Source: Sporobolomyces roseus | Lineage: Eukaryota > Basidiomycota > Microbotryomycetes > Sporidiobolales > Sporidiobolaceae | Length of the DNA: 64,000 nucleotides | Assembly (NCBI GenBank): GCA_016617785.1 | Contig: JADILM010000010.1 | Span: forward strand, 62,001-126,000 | Direction of reading: 5' to 3' | Shown: positions 43,815 through 54,236 of the stretch, in pieces | Numbering within the stretch: position 1 is the first letter of the stretch | Layout of the letters: each line of letters opens with the position of its first letter | The notes under the pieces: generated by a model | Seen by the model: the letters and a program-made list of their open reading frames with translations, nothing else | Databases searched by the model: none | What the model was told of the DNA's origin: nothing | Made by a program: the position numbers and the translations under genes

Positions 43815-45482
43815 CTACGACCACTTCTTGCCTCCGTGAGTTTGCACAGCTGAGAAAGCGTCTCGAGTGGGAATCATCGATTCTGTGATATCGTATGCTT
43901 CGATTGCCTCCTGTAGAGCCCGAACAGTCCGCACATCAGCTCAGGTCGCATGAACGAGTCAAAGAACTGTGAGACCTACCTTCCAGACTTCCTGAGTCAA
44001 TTCGAGTACAACTTGATGTTTGACGATTTGGTTACTTGAAAGTGTTTGAGCAGCAGATTCGGGAGAGACGACGTCTGGAAGCTCGCTCTCTAGTCAGTGC
44101 CCAGCATGACCGCGTTACTGAAGTGAAGAGCTGCTCACAGGCGATCATGTCCTCATACCAAGGACTATCTGCATCATCGTCGACTTCCAACGCAACTTTC
44201 TGTTCTCGAACGAGGAACGAGAAGTAGAACATGTTTTCGACGGTTTGAGAGAACGAGTCCGGGTTGATGATGAATTTGAGATAAGGGATTCCTTCAGTTC
44301 CGGCAACTTTGGCGAGGTTCTTCGCAATCTGATAAGAGAGAGTTTGTCAGCTGTCGAGTTTGGTAGGGGAACGGGTAGAACGTACTCGTGCAGTGACTTT
44401 ACCAGTCTCGTTCTCGTTCTTTGCGACATCCTCGGCGTGGAGCTGGCGAGAGAGAAAGTGAGTCAGAAAGCGAGTTTAGAGGCAGAGCGAGAGATGAGAA
44501 CTCACTTCTTCTGGTCTCATCTTTTGACTCTCATCGATCTTCTGCTTCTGTCGCTGTGTTCGTGCTTTCTTCTCCTTTACTTCAAGCTGTAGAGGACCAT
44601 ACCTGTTAAGCAAAGAAGAGCGTGAGCCTGAGTCGCCAAAGAAGATTTCGAGGAGTCAATCGACTCACATGTGATCGAGAATTGGCGGTCGTTTACTCTC
44701 TCCCGACAGGACCTTTCCGACCTTTCCCCACGCCCAAGGTTTCTCTCCAGCATCCGCCATTTCGTCGTCACTATCATCCTGAGCCGCTCTTCGATTTCTC
44801 CTCGCCGCTCTCGCACCAGCTCCAACACTTCCCCCCATGAAATGCGTCAACCGAATCAAGAACTCGTCCGTGTCGAAAGCGTCTGCATCAATCTTGAGTT
44901 GTCGTGCTTTGAGTGCTCCCGCTTCTGAAGTCGCTATGAGAACTCGAGAATCCAAAACTGCTTCCGCCGGTGCTTGAACTTTGTCGAAAGTCTTGTTTGC
45001 TTGTTTGACTACTTCATCTAGTGCATCTATGCTCGTATTGCCTAGATCTCCTCGATAACCTGTACTCCAGTAACTCAGGTCAACATTCGCTTTTCAATGT
45101 CGAGAGAGGAAGGACTGAACTTACCATCTGCAGTCGCTTGTAATCTACGATACTTCTGCCTCAAGTTTGCTCTCGCTTTCCCTTCCCTCGCAGTCCTCTT
45201 GTGCATCTTTGTTGCTTCACTATCATTCTCATCGTCCTCACTCACTTCTACCTCACTCTCCGATTCGCTGACTGCCTGTTTCTTCCCCTTTCCCTTCCCA
45301 TTCACTCTGGGAGAGCGTTCCTCCTCAGAAGACGCGTCTGATCTAGCCATGTGTTGAGAGTTGAAAGGTTGAGATTGACTCTGTTTGAGAGTACGTTTGG
45401 CAGAGGCGCGACAGGCGTTCGAGTAGGCTGCTGAGGAGTGTGAATCTGCTGAGTCTGGTGATCCAGTAGCTCGATGGGGCAT
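43815..45482 (-). CDS. NSE4: Nse4/EID kleisin subunit of the SMC5/6 complex
   Basis: Start MPHRATGSPDSADSHSSAAY at 45482, followed by an acidic Ser/Glu-rich N-terminus. Nse4 domain A: ARANLRQKYRRLQATADG, then YRGDLGNTSIDALDEVVKQA, NKTFDKVQAPAEAVLDSRVL and TDEFLIRLTHFMGG. The middle has PWAWGKVGKVLSG then PPILDHMYGPLQLEVKEKKA. The C-terminal winged-helix domain shows VAKNENETGKVTAR, GTEGIPYLKFIINPDSFSQT and VENMFYFSFLVREQKVALEV, ending AVQTHGGKKWS. VEN(M/L)FY.SFL(V/I)R is the C-terminal signature of Nse4. Nse4 is the kleisin that bridges the Smc5 and Smc6 heads in DNA repair and rDNA maintenance. About seven exons; all checked joints stay in frame. Confidence 0.9.
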
Positions 45483-45984
45483 ATAGAGGAGAGAGAAGAA
45501 GGAAGACAAGGGAAAGTTTTCAGAGCGCGTTACTTGCTATCCTACTCCTCACTGCTTGATTCTCATACGCTAAACCAGCTCTGATATATCTACTGGACTG
45601 TCTGGGAGGGCGAAAGTACGCGCTCGATTTGTCTCGTCTCGGATTCCGTCGTTTCCTCGCTTTTGTCGCTTCTCAGGCCTTGCTACGACTCTCAGTGATG
45701 TACTGATGACTTGGAGAACGATGTATGGTCTTGTGATCTGTCTGAGGATGCGCTGAGCTTCGAAAGGTAGGCGCAGGGTCGTTGAATCCCCTGATTTCGC
45801 ACCTTTTCATTACAAAGGCCGCTTTTTTCACGATCTCGCTCACTTTGCAGATCTTCTAGCGTCTGATCAGTAGCGCGCTCCTTCCCTGTGAATTGATTGC
45901 AGATCCCCGTCCCGCATCTGCGTCGCTCACAAGCTGCTTTCCGATGAATCACGAGAGTGATCTCGCTTCTTCAAATGACAAACC
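45483..45984. other. Upstream region of NSE4
   Basis: Promoter side of NSE4 up to the desaturase fragment. A minus-strand frame at 45692-45952 has no recognisable motif or splice support. No gene is called. Confidence 0.4.
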
Positions 45985-46269
45985 ATACCACTGAATAGCA
46001 TTTCTGAACTGAACAGGAGCAGAATGAAGAAGAGTCAGTCAAAGGAAAAAAGAGAAGAAAAGAGAGAGAGAGAGATGAGAGCACTCACGTCTTGAGGGAA
46101 CTCGTGATGGAAGTTGTGGTAACCCTCTCCAATCGTGACATGAGCAGTGACCCAATGGTTGCGAGGAGTGTGCTTGTCATCGAAAGGAGTCTCTCCAAGC
46201 CAATGAGCGAGAGAGTTGACGCAGAAAGTCGAGTGGTGAACGAAGAGGAGTCGAGCAGCTCCTGCGAAA
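45985..46269 (-). pseudogene. Truncated inverted copy of the delta-9 desaturase (two exon pieces plus intron)
   Basis: The minus strand encodes [20 protein letters not shown], the third histidine-box region ([14 protein letters not shown]), an intron, and most of the following 28-nt exon. All of it is nearly identical to 48611-48895 of the intact desaturase gene on the plus strand. The copy stops abruptly on both sides: upstream it fuses to unrelated sequence (about 46270-46640), downstream it ends inside the small exon. It lacks the first two histidine boxes and the cytochrome b5 domain, so it cannot be an active desaturase. The only residue change I see in the copied core is Leu to His in VTALVTIG. 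The intron 3' part is also conserved, so the duplication was at DNA level and recent. Confidence 0.85.
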
Positions 46270-47743
46270 ATCCGCTTGCGACGCTTCGAGGTTATCAATC
46301 TCGTCGCTACAGCTCCCTCGCTGTACAGATGTCGCCGCTCTTCTGTGAGCAGGAGCAGACTTGCTGAACTTTGACGAGAGGTTGAGCGAAAACCTAGCAG
46401 GTCAAAGAGACGTTTCGATACGACCTTGCTTCTTGGTCTGAGTCGACGACAAAGTCGGGATGCGCATCCCATATCCCTCATAAGAGAAACTTTCTCTCCG
46501 ACGTCCAGCTAAATCACTAGCCGGTTGACTTACGAGAGCGACGACTCGGAAGGCACTGTGAATCCGCGCTTCGCAAGCCAATGGTCGAGCTTTCTTGCCT
46601 GTTCCGCCGCTGTACGCTTGGACGAAGTCTGAATGATCCAATTGATTCGCCTCATCGCGATAGATTATCGTAGGATGTGTTCAGAGCGTGTCGAGACTGT
46701 GTCGAGTAATCTACGACGAAGTCTCCAAATACCTTCGAACCCGCACGACCTTCGATCTCGCTACTTCCCTCGCTTGTTCACAATCATGAACGTGAATGCT
46801 CCTCCCTACAAAGCGTTGGGATTCCCTCGCGAAGCTGTACAACGTCTTTTCTCGTTGAAAGCCCGAAAACCGAATCGAAATTAGTCAATTTGTACGGGGC
46901 AACACTCTCTTACTTTACGGTTTCACGCGCAAATCGAGCACTCGGGTAGTCACGAAGAAGGTTGTGGAAGTCAAAAGCATCGAGGCGAAGGAAAGCGTAT
47001 TTTGCGAGGGAGATTGTTCGCAACGAAGCTCTCGAAGGGTAGGCGCGAAGAGACGATGCTGAAGAACGAGGGAAACGAAGGAACAACGTCGAATATCGTG
47101 CTATGTGCGACGAGGACGACGAAATAGTTGTTTCCCCCAACGACGCTGTGAGAGAGCTACGAAAGGACTACAGGCGAAGGGAAGAACGTGATAGGGAATT
47201 GAAGAAGCGAAAAAAATGGTGGAAAGGGAGACGACGCCAAAGGGACAAAAGGGTTTCTCTCTCTTCTCTTCCTACCCTGAAGTCAAGCGACTGGGCTCGA
47301 GACTGGCCAAAGGGTGACGATGACGACGAGCAAGAGAGCCAAAAGAGGAGACGGCGAAGTGAAAAGTAGATTTCAACGAGTTTGAGCTGACGGTGAAGAA
47401 TAGTGGCGTCGCGTTCGAGAAGGTTAAACGATGAGGTAATTACCGGTAAGCGCGAGAAAGAAGGAGGAGGAGAAGAAGGGAGAAGAAAAACTTCGCCGAA
47501 GTCGGGTTGGGGATTGGGAAAAAATTCCCCAGCTTTCCCTCTCCTCTCGCTCTCTCTCTCTTCTTCCCCCTACTCTCCTTCCGACACTCTCACCCTTCTA
47601 CTACAAGCCCAACCCGACTTTGAAACACAGTCCTTCGGCTTTCATCTTACATCAAACTCAGTCAAAAACTCGTTAACTCGCAGTAACAAGACATCATCAC
47701 TTCCCTCCCTTCTTCTCCTTCCACCACACTACACTCCATCAAC
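46270..47743. other. Region between the desaturase fragment and the intact desaturase
   Basis: No confident gene. Plus strand 46633-46884 and 47103-47369 stay open; the second is very charged. A pyrimidine-rich stretch at about 47535-47720 directly precedes the desaturase ATG and is probably its core promoter/5' UTR. Confidence 0.4.
47103..47369 (+). CDS. Possible small highly charged protein (doubtful)
   Basis: An 88-codon frame from ATG: MCDEDDEIVVSPNDAVRELR, then strongly basic (RRREERDRELKKRKKWWKGR) and an acidic Trp-containing tail. There are no splice signals or family match. It lies upstream of the desaturase and could be UTR. Listed only because its composition (acidic, then basic, then acidic) is non-random. 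Confidence 0.2.
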   Translation: MCDEDDEIVVSPNDAVRELRKDYRRREERDRELKKRKKWWKGRRRQRDKRVSLSSLPTLKSSDWARDWPKGDDDDEQESQKRRRRSEK

Positions 47744-49704
47744 ATGGCTACCGCTCAAGGTGTCACTTCCGCACTCGCAACCTCTCTCCCTCACTCCGTC
47801 GGTCCTGAAGCATCAAAAGAATCTTCAAGTGGTCGAGTCCCTCTTCGTATGCGCCACCCAGATATGACGGGAATGCCAGAGGATGCCTCCTCCGACTCTG
47901 ACCAGTACGGTTCAGACTCGGAAGGTGAGACTACCGCTGTCGACGATGTATCACCGGACGACAACTACGTTCGCAAAGTACTCGCGAAAGAACGACCTCT
48001 CCCTCCTATCAAACTTTCAAACCTCCACAAGAACATCAACCTCATCTCTACCCTCGCCATCACTCTCGTCCCTGCCTTCTCCATCTACGGTGCTCTCACG
48101 ACTGAAGTAAAGTGGCAGACTGTCCTCTGGGCGATCGCTTACTACTTCTACACTGGTCTCGGTATCACTGCCGGTAAGCTCTCTCTTCCCTTCTCTCATC
48201 TTCTCACGAACTCGACTCACCTTCCTCTCACTCGTAGGTTATCATCGTCTATGGGCTCACCGAGCTTACACCGCTTCGAAACCCCTTCAGTACTTCCTCG
48301 CTCTCGGAGGATCTGGAGCAGTTCAAGGTTCGATCAAATGGTGGTCTCGAGGTCACCGCGCTCACCACCGTTACACCGACACCGATCTCGACCCTTACTC
48401 AGCGCACAAGGGATTCTGGTGGTCTCACGTCGGATGGATGCTCGTCAAGCCTCGTCGAAAGCCCGGAGTCGCCGATGTTTCCGATTTGTCCAACTCTGAA
48501 GTAATCCGATGGCAACACAAGTGGTACGTTTACCTCATCGTCGGTATGGGATTCATCTTCCCTACCTTGGTCGCTGGACTCGGATGGAACGATTACCGTG
48601 GAGGATTCTTCTTCGCCGGTGCCGCTCGACTCCTCTTCGTTCACCACTCGACTTTCTGCGTCAACTCTCTCGCTCACTGGCTCGGAGAGACTCCTTTCGA
48701 CGACAAGCACACTCCTCGCAACCATTGGGTCACTGCTCTTGTCACGATTGGAGAGGGTTACCACAACTTCCATCACGAGTTCCCTCAAGACGTGAGTTTT
48801 TTTCATCTCTCTCTCTCTCTTTTCTTCTCTTTTTTCCTTTGACTGACTCTTCTTCATTCTGCTCCTGTTCAGTTCAGAAATGCTATTCAGTGGTATCAAT
48901 GTTTGTTCAAGCTCTCTGAATCGTTGTCGTCGTCGTCGACTTCGAAACTGACATCTTCGCTTTTTTCCTTTCCTCTCCCTCTTTCTCACTTCCTCCTCAA
49001 CAGACGATCCTACCAAGTGGTTCATCTTCATCGCCTACAAGCTCGGTCTCGCTTCCCAGCTCAAGACTTTCCGTAAGCTTCTCCCGATCGATGCCTCCGC
49101 ACCGCGACTGCTCGCTGACGCTCGCAGCCGCATCGCAGCCGACAACGAGATCCGTACCGGACAAATCGCCATGCAGATGAAGGCTCTTCAAAAGCAAGCT
49201 GACGAGATCAACTGGCCCAAGTCTTCCAACGATCTTCCCGTCCTCACCTGGGATGATTTCACCGAAGCTTGCAAGACTCGTCAACTAGTCGTCATCTCCG
49301 GTTTCATCCACGACGTCTCTACCTTCATCGATGAGCACCCAGGAGGACGAGCTTTCATCAAGACCCGCCTCGGAAAAGATGCTACGACCGCTTTCTTCGG
49401 AGGAGTCTACGATCATTCGAACGGTGCCAACAACCTCCTCGCTCAGTACCGAGTGGGAATTATCAGTGGAGGTTACGAGATCGAGTCATTGAAGAAGTAT
49501 TCGCAGCTCATCGAGGATCTCAAGGTTTCCGGAGCTGAAGGAGTCGCTGGAAAGTCCGGAGACATCTCAACGAAGACTCGCAAGACTGTCGTCATGAAGG
49601 GCGACCCTCAACTACTTCACGCTTCCCTCAGCACCCCTACTCGGATCCCCAAACTCGACACTCCTCGAATGACGGGAGGTTTGGGACACGCCATCGAGGC
49701 TTAA
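47744..49704 (+). CDS. OLE1: Delta-9 fatty acid desaturase with C-terminal cytochrome b5 domain
   Basis: Starts [20 protein letters not shown]. After an acidic linker come two membrane segments ([37 protein letters not shown]) and histidine box 1 (HRLWAH). Box 2 is [18 protein letters not shown], then the second membrane pair, [15 protein letters not shown], and box 3 [14 protein letters not shown]. The cytochrome b5 domain ([32 protein letters not shown]) follows at the C-terminus. This is the ER acyl-CoA delta-9 desaturase making palmitoleate and oleate, with the fused electron donor. Introns: one after GITAG, one after FPQD, a 28-nt exon 48873-48900, one ending at 49003, and one inside KTFP|DNEIR. 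A partial inverted copy lies about 2.6 kb upstream. Confidence 0.95.
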
Positions 49705-50578
49705 GCTTAGTTTGATCGTCGTATTCTCCTCTTCGTTACCCACTAGACTTCACCAATTTGTATGGATGTTCCAATTTTCGTTCTTAGTACCTTTCGCAGT
49801 TACCCTCCACTCTTACCTTACCCGCACTACTTCTCCCTTACACGGATTCACGCAAACCACTCTTTTTGTTCACCCACACCTTTTTCGATCTCGTTCAATC
49901 TCCCGTTAGATTCTCCCGTCCACTCTTTTCATTTCTTTGTAGCCTTACCCTCTTTTTGGTTGAACCTTACGTTGCTTGACGCTTTTGAAAATAATACGAA
50001 TGAATCAGTTTGCTTGAACCCCTTCATCGCGCGGCTCAGCGAGTGCTCTGCACTTTCTCTTGTTCGTTTTCAAAGGGAGTGAGCGACCGACAGTCGGCCT
50101 TGCGACTGAGCGATTTTTGAGATGCTTCGGAAATTCGAGTGTCGTCGGTCGTATCTCAGCAGCGGGCAACGTACGCGCAAGAGCGGTAGCACCATACGAT
50201 AAGGAAGTCGTCGACGCCACGCCGCTAGAGCTTCGACGCTGGCATTCGATGAGAGGCGGCGAAATAATATTTCGCAAGATGTTGCTCTCATCCTGCCGAA
50301 TCCAGCAACAACGTTCCAGCAACCGAGAGCAGCCCTCTTACTCGAGAAGTATCTGCTTCTTGCGACTGATGCTATTCGAAGGCAGGAGAGGGAAAGAGGC
50401 TACTTGAGCATCGCGCGGAATTCAGAAGAAGACGAGAAGAAGTCGTTCTCCTTGCGATGTTCTGCTGGGATCATCCTCTGACTCACCTCGAGCCTTGAAG
50501 TTACATCCTGCTAGTACTGTGGGAGATACGTCTCGGAAGTCCAGAGACGCATCGTTGGAGTAGCGCAAAATCGCTGTT
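49705..50578. other. Intergenic region before the inverted F-box/TPR block
   Basis: 3' UTR of the desaturase and unassigned sequence. Open frames on both strands at 50005-50407 have no recognisable motif and mirror each other, so no gene is called. Homology with the left block begins at about 50579. Confidence 0.4.
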
Positions 50579-50660
50579 AATCGCTTTGCCCGCCGACGGT
50601 GGGTGGAGTTCAAGTCACCCTGTCGTGCCCGGAAGGGAGATCGTCTAATCGACGTTGATG
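50579..50660 (+). pseudogene. Stub of the short-chain dehydrogenase last exon
   Basis: The plus strand encodes [20 protein letters not shown] and a stop, matching the dehydrogenase C-terminus encoded at 16683-16749 (minus strand). Nothing of the dehydrogenase exists before 50579. It is carried over as the edge of the inverted segmental duplication. Confidence 0.75.
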
Positions 50661-50950
50661 AGCTGGCAAAGGGGTCATCGAGTCTGTTCAGTAGTGGTTG
50701 TAAAGTCTTCCGAGGTTGTTGCGAAATGTCAAAATTCAGTATTGTCAATTTCAACTTTGCTCCTTCACTCTCGCCTGTTCTCGAGTGTACATAAGCCTCT
50801 ATGACCTCTTCCTGCTTCGTTCTTGTAAGTTTTGCGAAAAACATGAATCGTTACCCCTATATATCCTTGATCAAACGTCTCTCCTCTCCCTCCCTCTCTC
50901 TCTCCTTCTCCCCCTTCAGTTCTCCTCTCCCAAAAGATGCTAGGAATCCA

Positions 50951-52902
50951 ATGAGTGTACCTCTACCACCTATTACAGAAGATCAAGAGACTTCGACTTC
51001 GACTCCTCCTTCAATTCATCACTCAACGCTAGAACCTCTCCAACTCTCACAAGGTAGAGAAGCATTCGAGGAAGCCAAAGCATTGTACGAGAGTGGGTTG
51101 TACATAGCTAGAGACAATCCTCAGGCTGCAATCGCTCATTTCTTACAAGGTACGTCTCTCTCACTTCTCTCCTATCTCCTTCGAATGGAACTGATGGGTG
51201 AGGCAAGCGATGTACAGCTGCTAGTGTATTCAGTGAATTGAAAGGTCAGAAGAAGAAACGAGAGAAATGTCTATGGCAAGCTGGAATCTCTTTTGGAAGA
51301 GTCGGATGGTCTGCAAAGAAGAGGAGAGATTGGAGTGAAGCGAAGACGGCATTGGACGAGGTCAGTCAAGATAGCCTTCTTTGTCGAGTAATCTCTGTAC
51401 AAGCTGACTCGGCGAAGAGGTTATGATCGACAGGCTTTGAGTTTGTTTCGAATGATTGGAGATATAGAAAGTGAGTGTTTGGTCACTCTGGCTACTCGTA
51501 GATTCCTGCTGAGTACCATAAAGCCGCATTTCACAGAGGAAGCTACGACCTTGTACCAATTGTCTCTCGTATCATTCGATTTACTCTCCGCTTCAGACTA
51601 CCTCAAAAAGGTGAGTCCATCGTACAATAGTCCCGCTGCTTTTTTGCTTAGCTGATCACTCGTGAACGATCAGGCGGCTCTTATCTACGCGGAACTAGGA
51701 AACAACGACAAAGAAGCGATGTGCTTAGCAGAACTGGGGAATCTTTTTGGAGGGAGAAGGAATCAACGAGATGTCGAGAGCTCGTTGTTTCACTGGAGAC
51801 AGGTCAGATCCATCAATGTTCGAGTCGCTGCTTAACGTCTGACTGACTAGAACTGTCGAAAGATCCGACAGGCTCTGCTACTGTACATGAAGATTGGAGA
51901 TCAAGAGAAAGAAGGAAGAGCTTTGTATTCAATCGGAGAAGTCTTGCTTCATACCGACAAACAAGCAGCTTACAATCACTTTCTTCAGGCACGCTTTTCA
52001 CACTTTCGTACATCGCAGTCGATTCGAATTGAACGACACATCGTTTTCGACAGGCTCGAGTCGTTTTTCGAAGATTAGGGAATCAACCGAAACAAGATGG
52101 GAATTGTAGCTATCAATTAGGGAAGATCTGTACAGGTCAGAGATCGTTCGAAGCTGCTGTACAGTTCTACGAAGAGGTGCGTCTTGGCTTCCTCTTGATC
52201 AGATTTCCGACGAGTATTGATTCAGTGAGTTTGGCTCTGCACAGTCTTCCACGCTGTTCAGACAGATCGATGCGAAGACGGATGAAGCTTGGTCGCTGTA
52301 TCGACTAGCTCTGGTGATGCTCAAGGTCGATTCGAACGAATTAGCAGTCGATTATCTGACAGAGGTGCGGGTTCTTCCTTTCGCATTATTTCCCCATTCG
52401 CGAGCTTATGCGTGGGAGACTTGGAGACGTGCAGGCTAGGAGACTGTTTGCGGAAGGAGGGAACGAGCGACAAGCCGAAGGAAGTTGCCTAATGAGAATG
52501 GGAGAAATCCTCAAGGAATCGAATCCAACTCTCGCAAAGACGCTACTCGAGGAGGTCAGTCGTCTCTATCAGAGCATCAGACTCGGCTATGCTGATGTTC
52601 TGCAGCGACGGCATTGACAGGCACTCGAATACGTCGATCCAGTGAAAGAACGAATTGGACGAAGATCAACTCTCGTCCTTCAGAACTTGCAAGGCTCTTC
52701 AACCCTCCAGCGATCGACAAGACGTGCGCCAATGCGGGATATATCAAACGAAGAGGAAGAGGAAGAGGTGAATGGAGAAGCGGAGCAATGGTCGTTCGCA
52801 GGAGCTACTGAAGAGGGAGGAGCGAGGGAAGTCCAGGAAGAACAGGGCAGAAGAGTGAGGGAAGGCTCGGAAGGCGCGGAAGGTGCTTGGTGGGTTATGT
52901 GA
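50951..52902 (+). CDS. TPR-repeat protein, inverted right copy
   Basis: Same protein plan as 14446-16383: MSVPLPPITEDQETSTSTPP with one Ala-to-Ser change soon after. The same string of TPR exons follows (ALSLFRMIGDIE, AALIYAELGNNDKEAMCLAE, ALLLYMKIGDQEKEGRALYS, ARVVFRRLGNQPKQDGNCSY, SSTLFRQIDAKTDEAWSLYR, ARRLFAEGGNERQAEGSCLM, ALEYVDPVKERIGRRSTLVL), ending GAEGAWWVM. Every intron position I checked is kept, and I found no frameshift or early stop, so both copies may be functional. Roughly nine of ten residues agree by eye, less in the acidic tail. Upstream is the dehydrogenase stub; downstream, 53083-53140 marks the junction to copied ATP-citrate lyase sequence. Confidence 0.8.
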
Positions 52903-53082
52903 AGCTTGTGCTGAAGAGGGAAGAGGAACAGACACTTGAGAGGTTTCGGTTTGGTATCGATCATTTTTTCACCGTTGTTGTTTCACCCTTACTCGCAACT
53001 TCTGGAATACTCGCTGGTTCAAGCTCGCTCTCCTCTCACACAGTCCAGGACGTCGAGTCTCTACCACTAGTGCTTCTGCACG

Positions 53083-53121
53083 GCTTCTTCGCTTCTTCGC
53101 TTCTTCGCTTCTTCGCTTCTT
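53083..53121. repeat. Short tandem repeat (CTTCTTCG units) at a duplication junction
   Basis: Four to five copies of an 8-base CTTCTTCG/GCTTCTTC unit, then degenerate. It lies between the end of similarity to the left TPR locus (about 53035) and the start of the copied ATP-citrate lyase 3' end (about 53140). Confidence 0.85.
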
Positions 53122-53143
53122 TCGCTGCTTCGGCTCACTTCCC

Positions 53144-53629
53144 TTCGACTCAATACCTCGACTACGCTCTCGCTGTTGAAGAAGTCACTTCTGCCAAGAA
53201 GGACAGTGAGTCTCAAAAACATTCTCTACTCTCTCGGTATTGTTACTGACAAAAAGAGTGATGATGTTTAGCTTTGATCTTGAACGTCGATGGTGCGATT
53301 GCCGTTTCATTCTGCGACTTGCTCAAATCTTCTGGAGCCTTCACTCCTGAAGAGGCTGCCGAGTACATGAAGATTGGTACCCTCAACGGATTGTTCGTCC
53401 TCGGTCGATCCATCGGATTCATCGGGTGAGCTATAAACATTTCTTTTACTCTTTTCGCAAAAACTCTTTCACTGACTCTTCTTCTGCTTCTTCGTTCCTT
53501 TCTCTTCGCAACTATAGTCACCATCTTGACCAGAAAAGGCTTAAGCAACCTCTCTACCGTCACCCTGCGGACGACATCTTCATCGAGCCTTTCAACACTG
53601 ATCGTATCCTTGTCAAGGAACGTCAATAA
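53144..53629 (+). pseudogene. 3' fragment of ATP-citrate lyase (inverted copy)
   Basis: The plus strand encodes [20 protein letters not shown], the intron, [40 protein letters not shown], the next intron, and [20 protein letters not shown] to the stop. It is essentially identical, introns included, to the end of the gene at 60297-60786 on the minus strand. Only the last roughly 100 of about 1100 codons are present and no catalytic region remains, so it is a non-functional fragment. The identity continues past the stop codon through the 3' flank. Confidence 0.9.
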
Positions 53630-54236
53630 ACTGCTCTCTCTCTCTCTCTCTTCCCTAAAACTCTCTATCTTCATTAGCAGTAGACTCTCTCTCCCCTTTC
53701 CTCGTCGTCGTCGTCGTTCCTCCTCTCCTTTTTCTTCTTCAGTAGTGCCCCCCCTCCTCTCTTTTCAGTCGTATCTTTCTCCGTTTCGTTTCTCTCTTGC
53801 AGTACCCCCCGTCCCCCTCTGTCTCTCTGTCTCTCTCTCGTTTCGTTTTTGTCTTACAGGTTTGGGAAATCCGGATATTCAAACTCTTCACTTAGAAATA
53901 GCTTCTTTCGTTCGCTCTCTTGAGTGGATTGAAACTCGAAAGGCTTTCAATCTCTACATCTCTCAACTTCTCTAGTCGTCCGAGAGAATCAAGCTGTACA
54001 GAGAGAGATGCTTCAATCCGTTTCTGCTCAACTTTTGACTTTGCGAGATTTCCAAAACTTGCGAAATTTCACTCAAGTTGGGTTTCCTACTTTCACCTCA
54101 ACTCGACTCGAATCGCTCAGCTTGATTTCTCAGACTACTATGTGAGTGTCTGTGATTGTTCTCAAGCTATTCTCAACTCGCTGAGACGCTTCCTCGCTGT
54201 TCTAGGTCGAATCGTCAAACTAGATCAACAAGTTCG
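53144..54236 (+). repeat. Inverted repeat arm 1 (ATP-citrate lyase 3' end + F-box A 5' flank)
   Basis: About 1.09 kb that recurs in reverse complement at about 59690-60786. By eye the arms differ at only a few bases, for example one CT unit in the microsatellite near 53640 and a G/A change near 53820. Intron, UTR and microsatellite sequence are all conserved, so the arms are very young or under gene conversion. Similarity falls sharply inside the second exon of the flanking F-box genes. Confidence 0.9.

Noticed and set aside
46633..46884. Plus-strand 83-codon frame upstream of the desaturase
   Set aside because: No recognisable motif, no introns, and no counterpart on the duplicated side; too weak to call.
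50005..50407. Overlapping open frames on both strands after the desaturase
   Set aside because: Mutually antisense, no motifs, no splice sites; treated as intergenic.
53526..53975. 149-codon Ser-rich open frame present in both inverted repeat arms
   Set aside because: It overlaps the lyase last exon in another frame and runs into CT-rich 3' UTR. Its duplication follows from the DNA repeat, not from coding selection.
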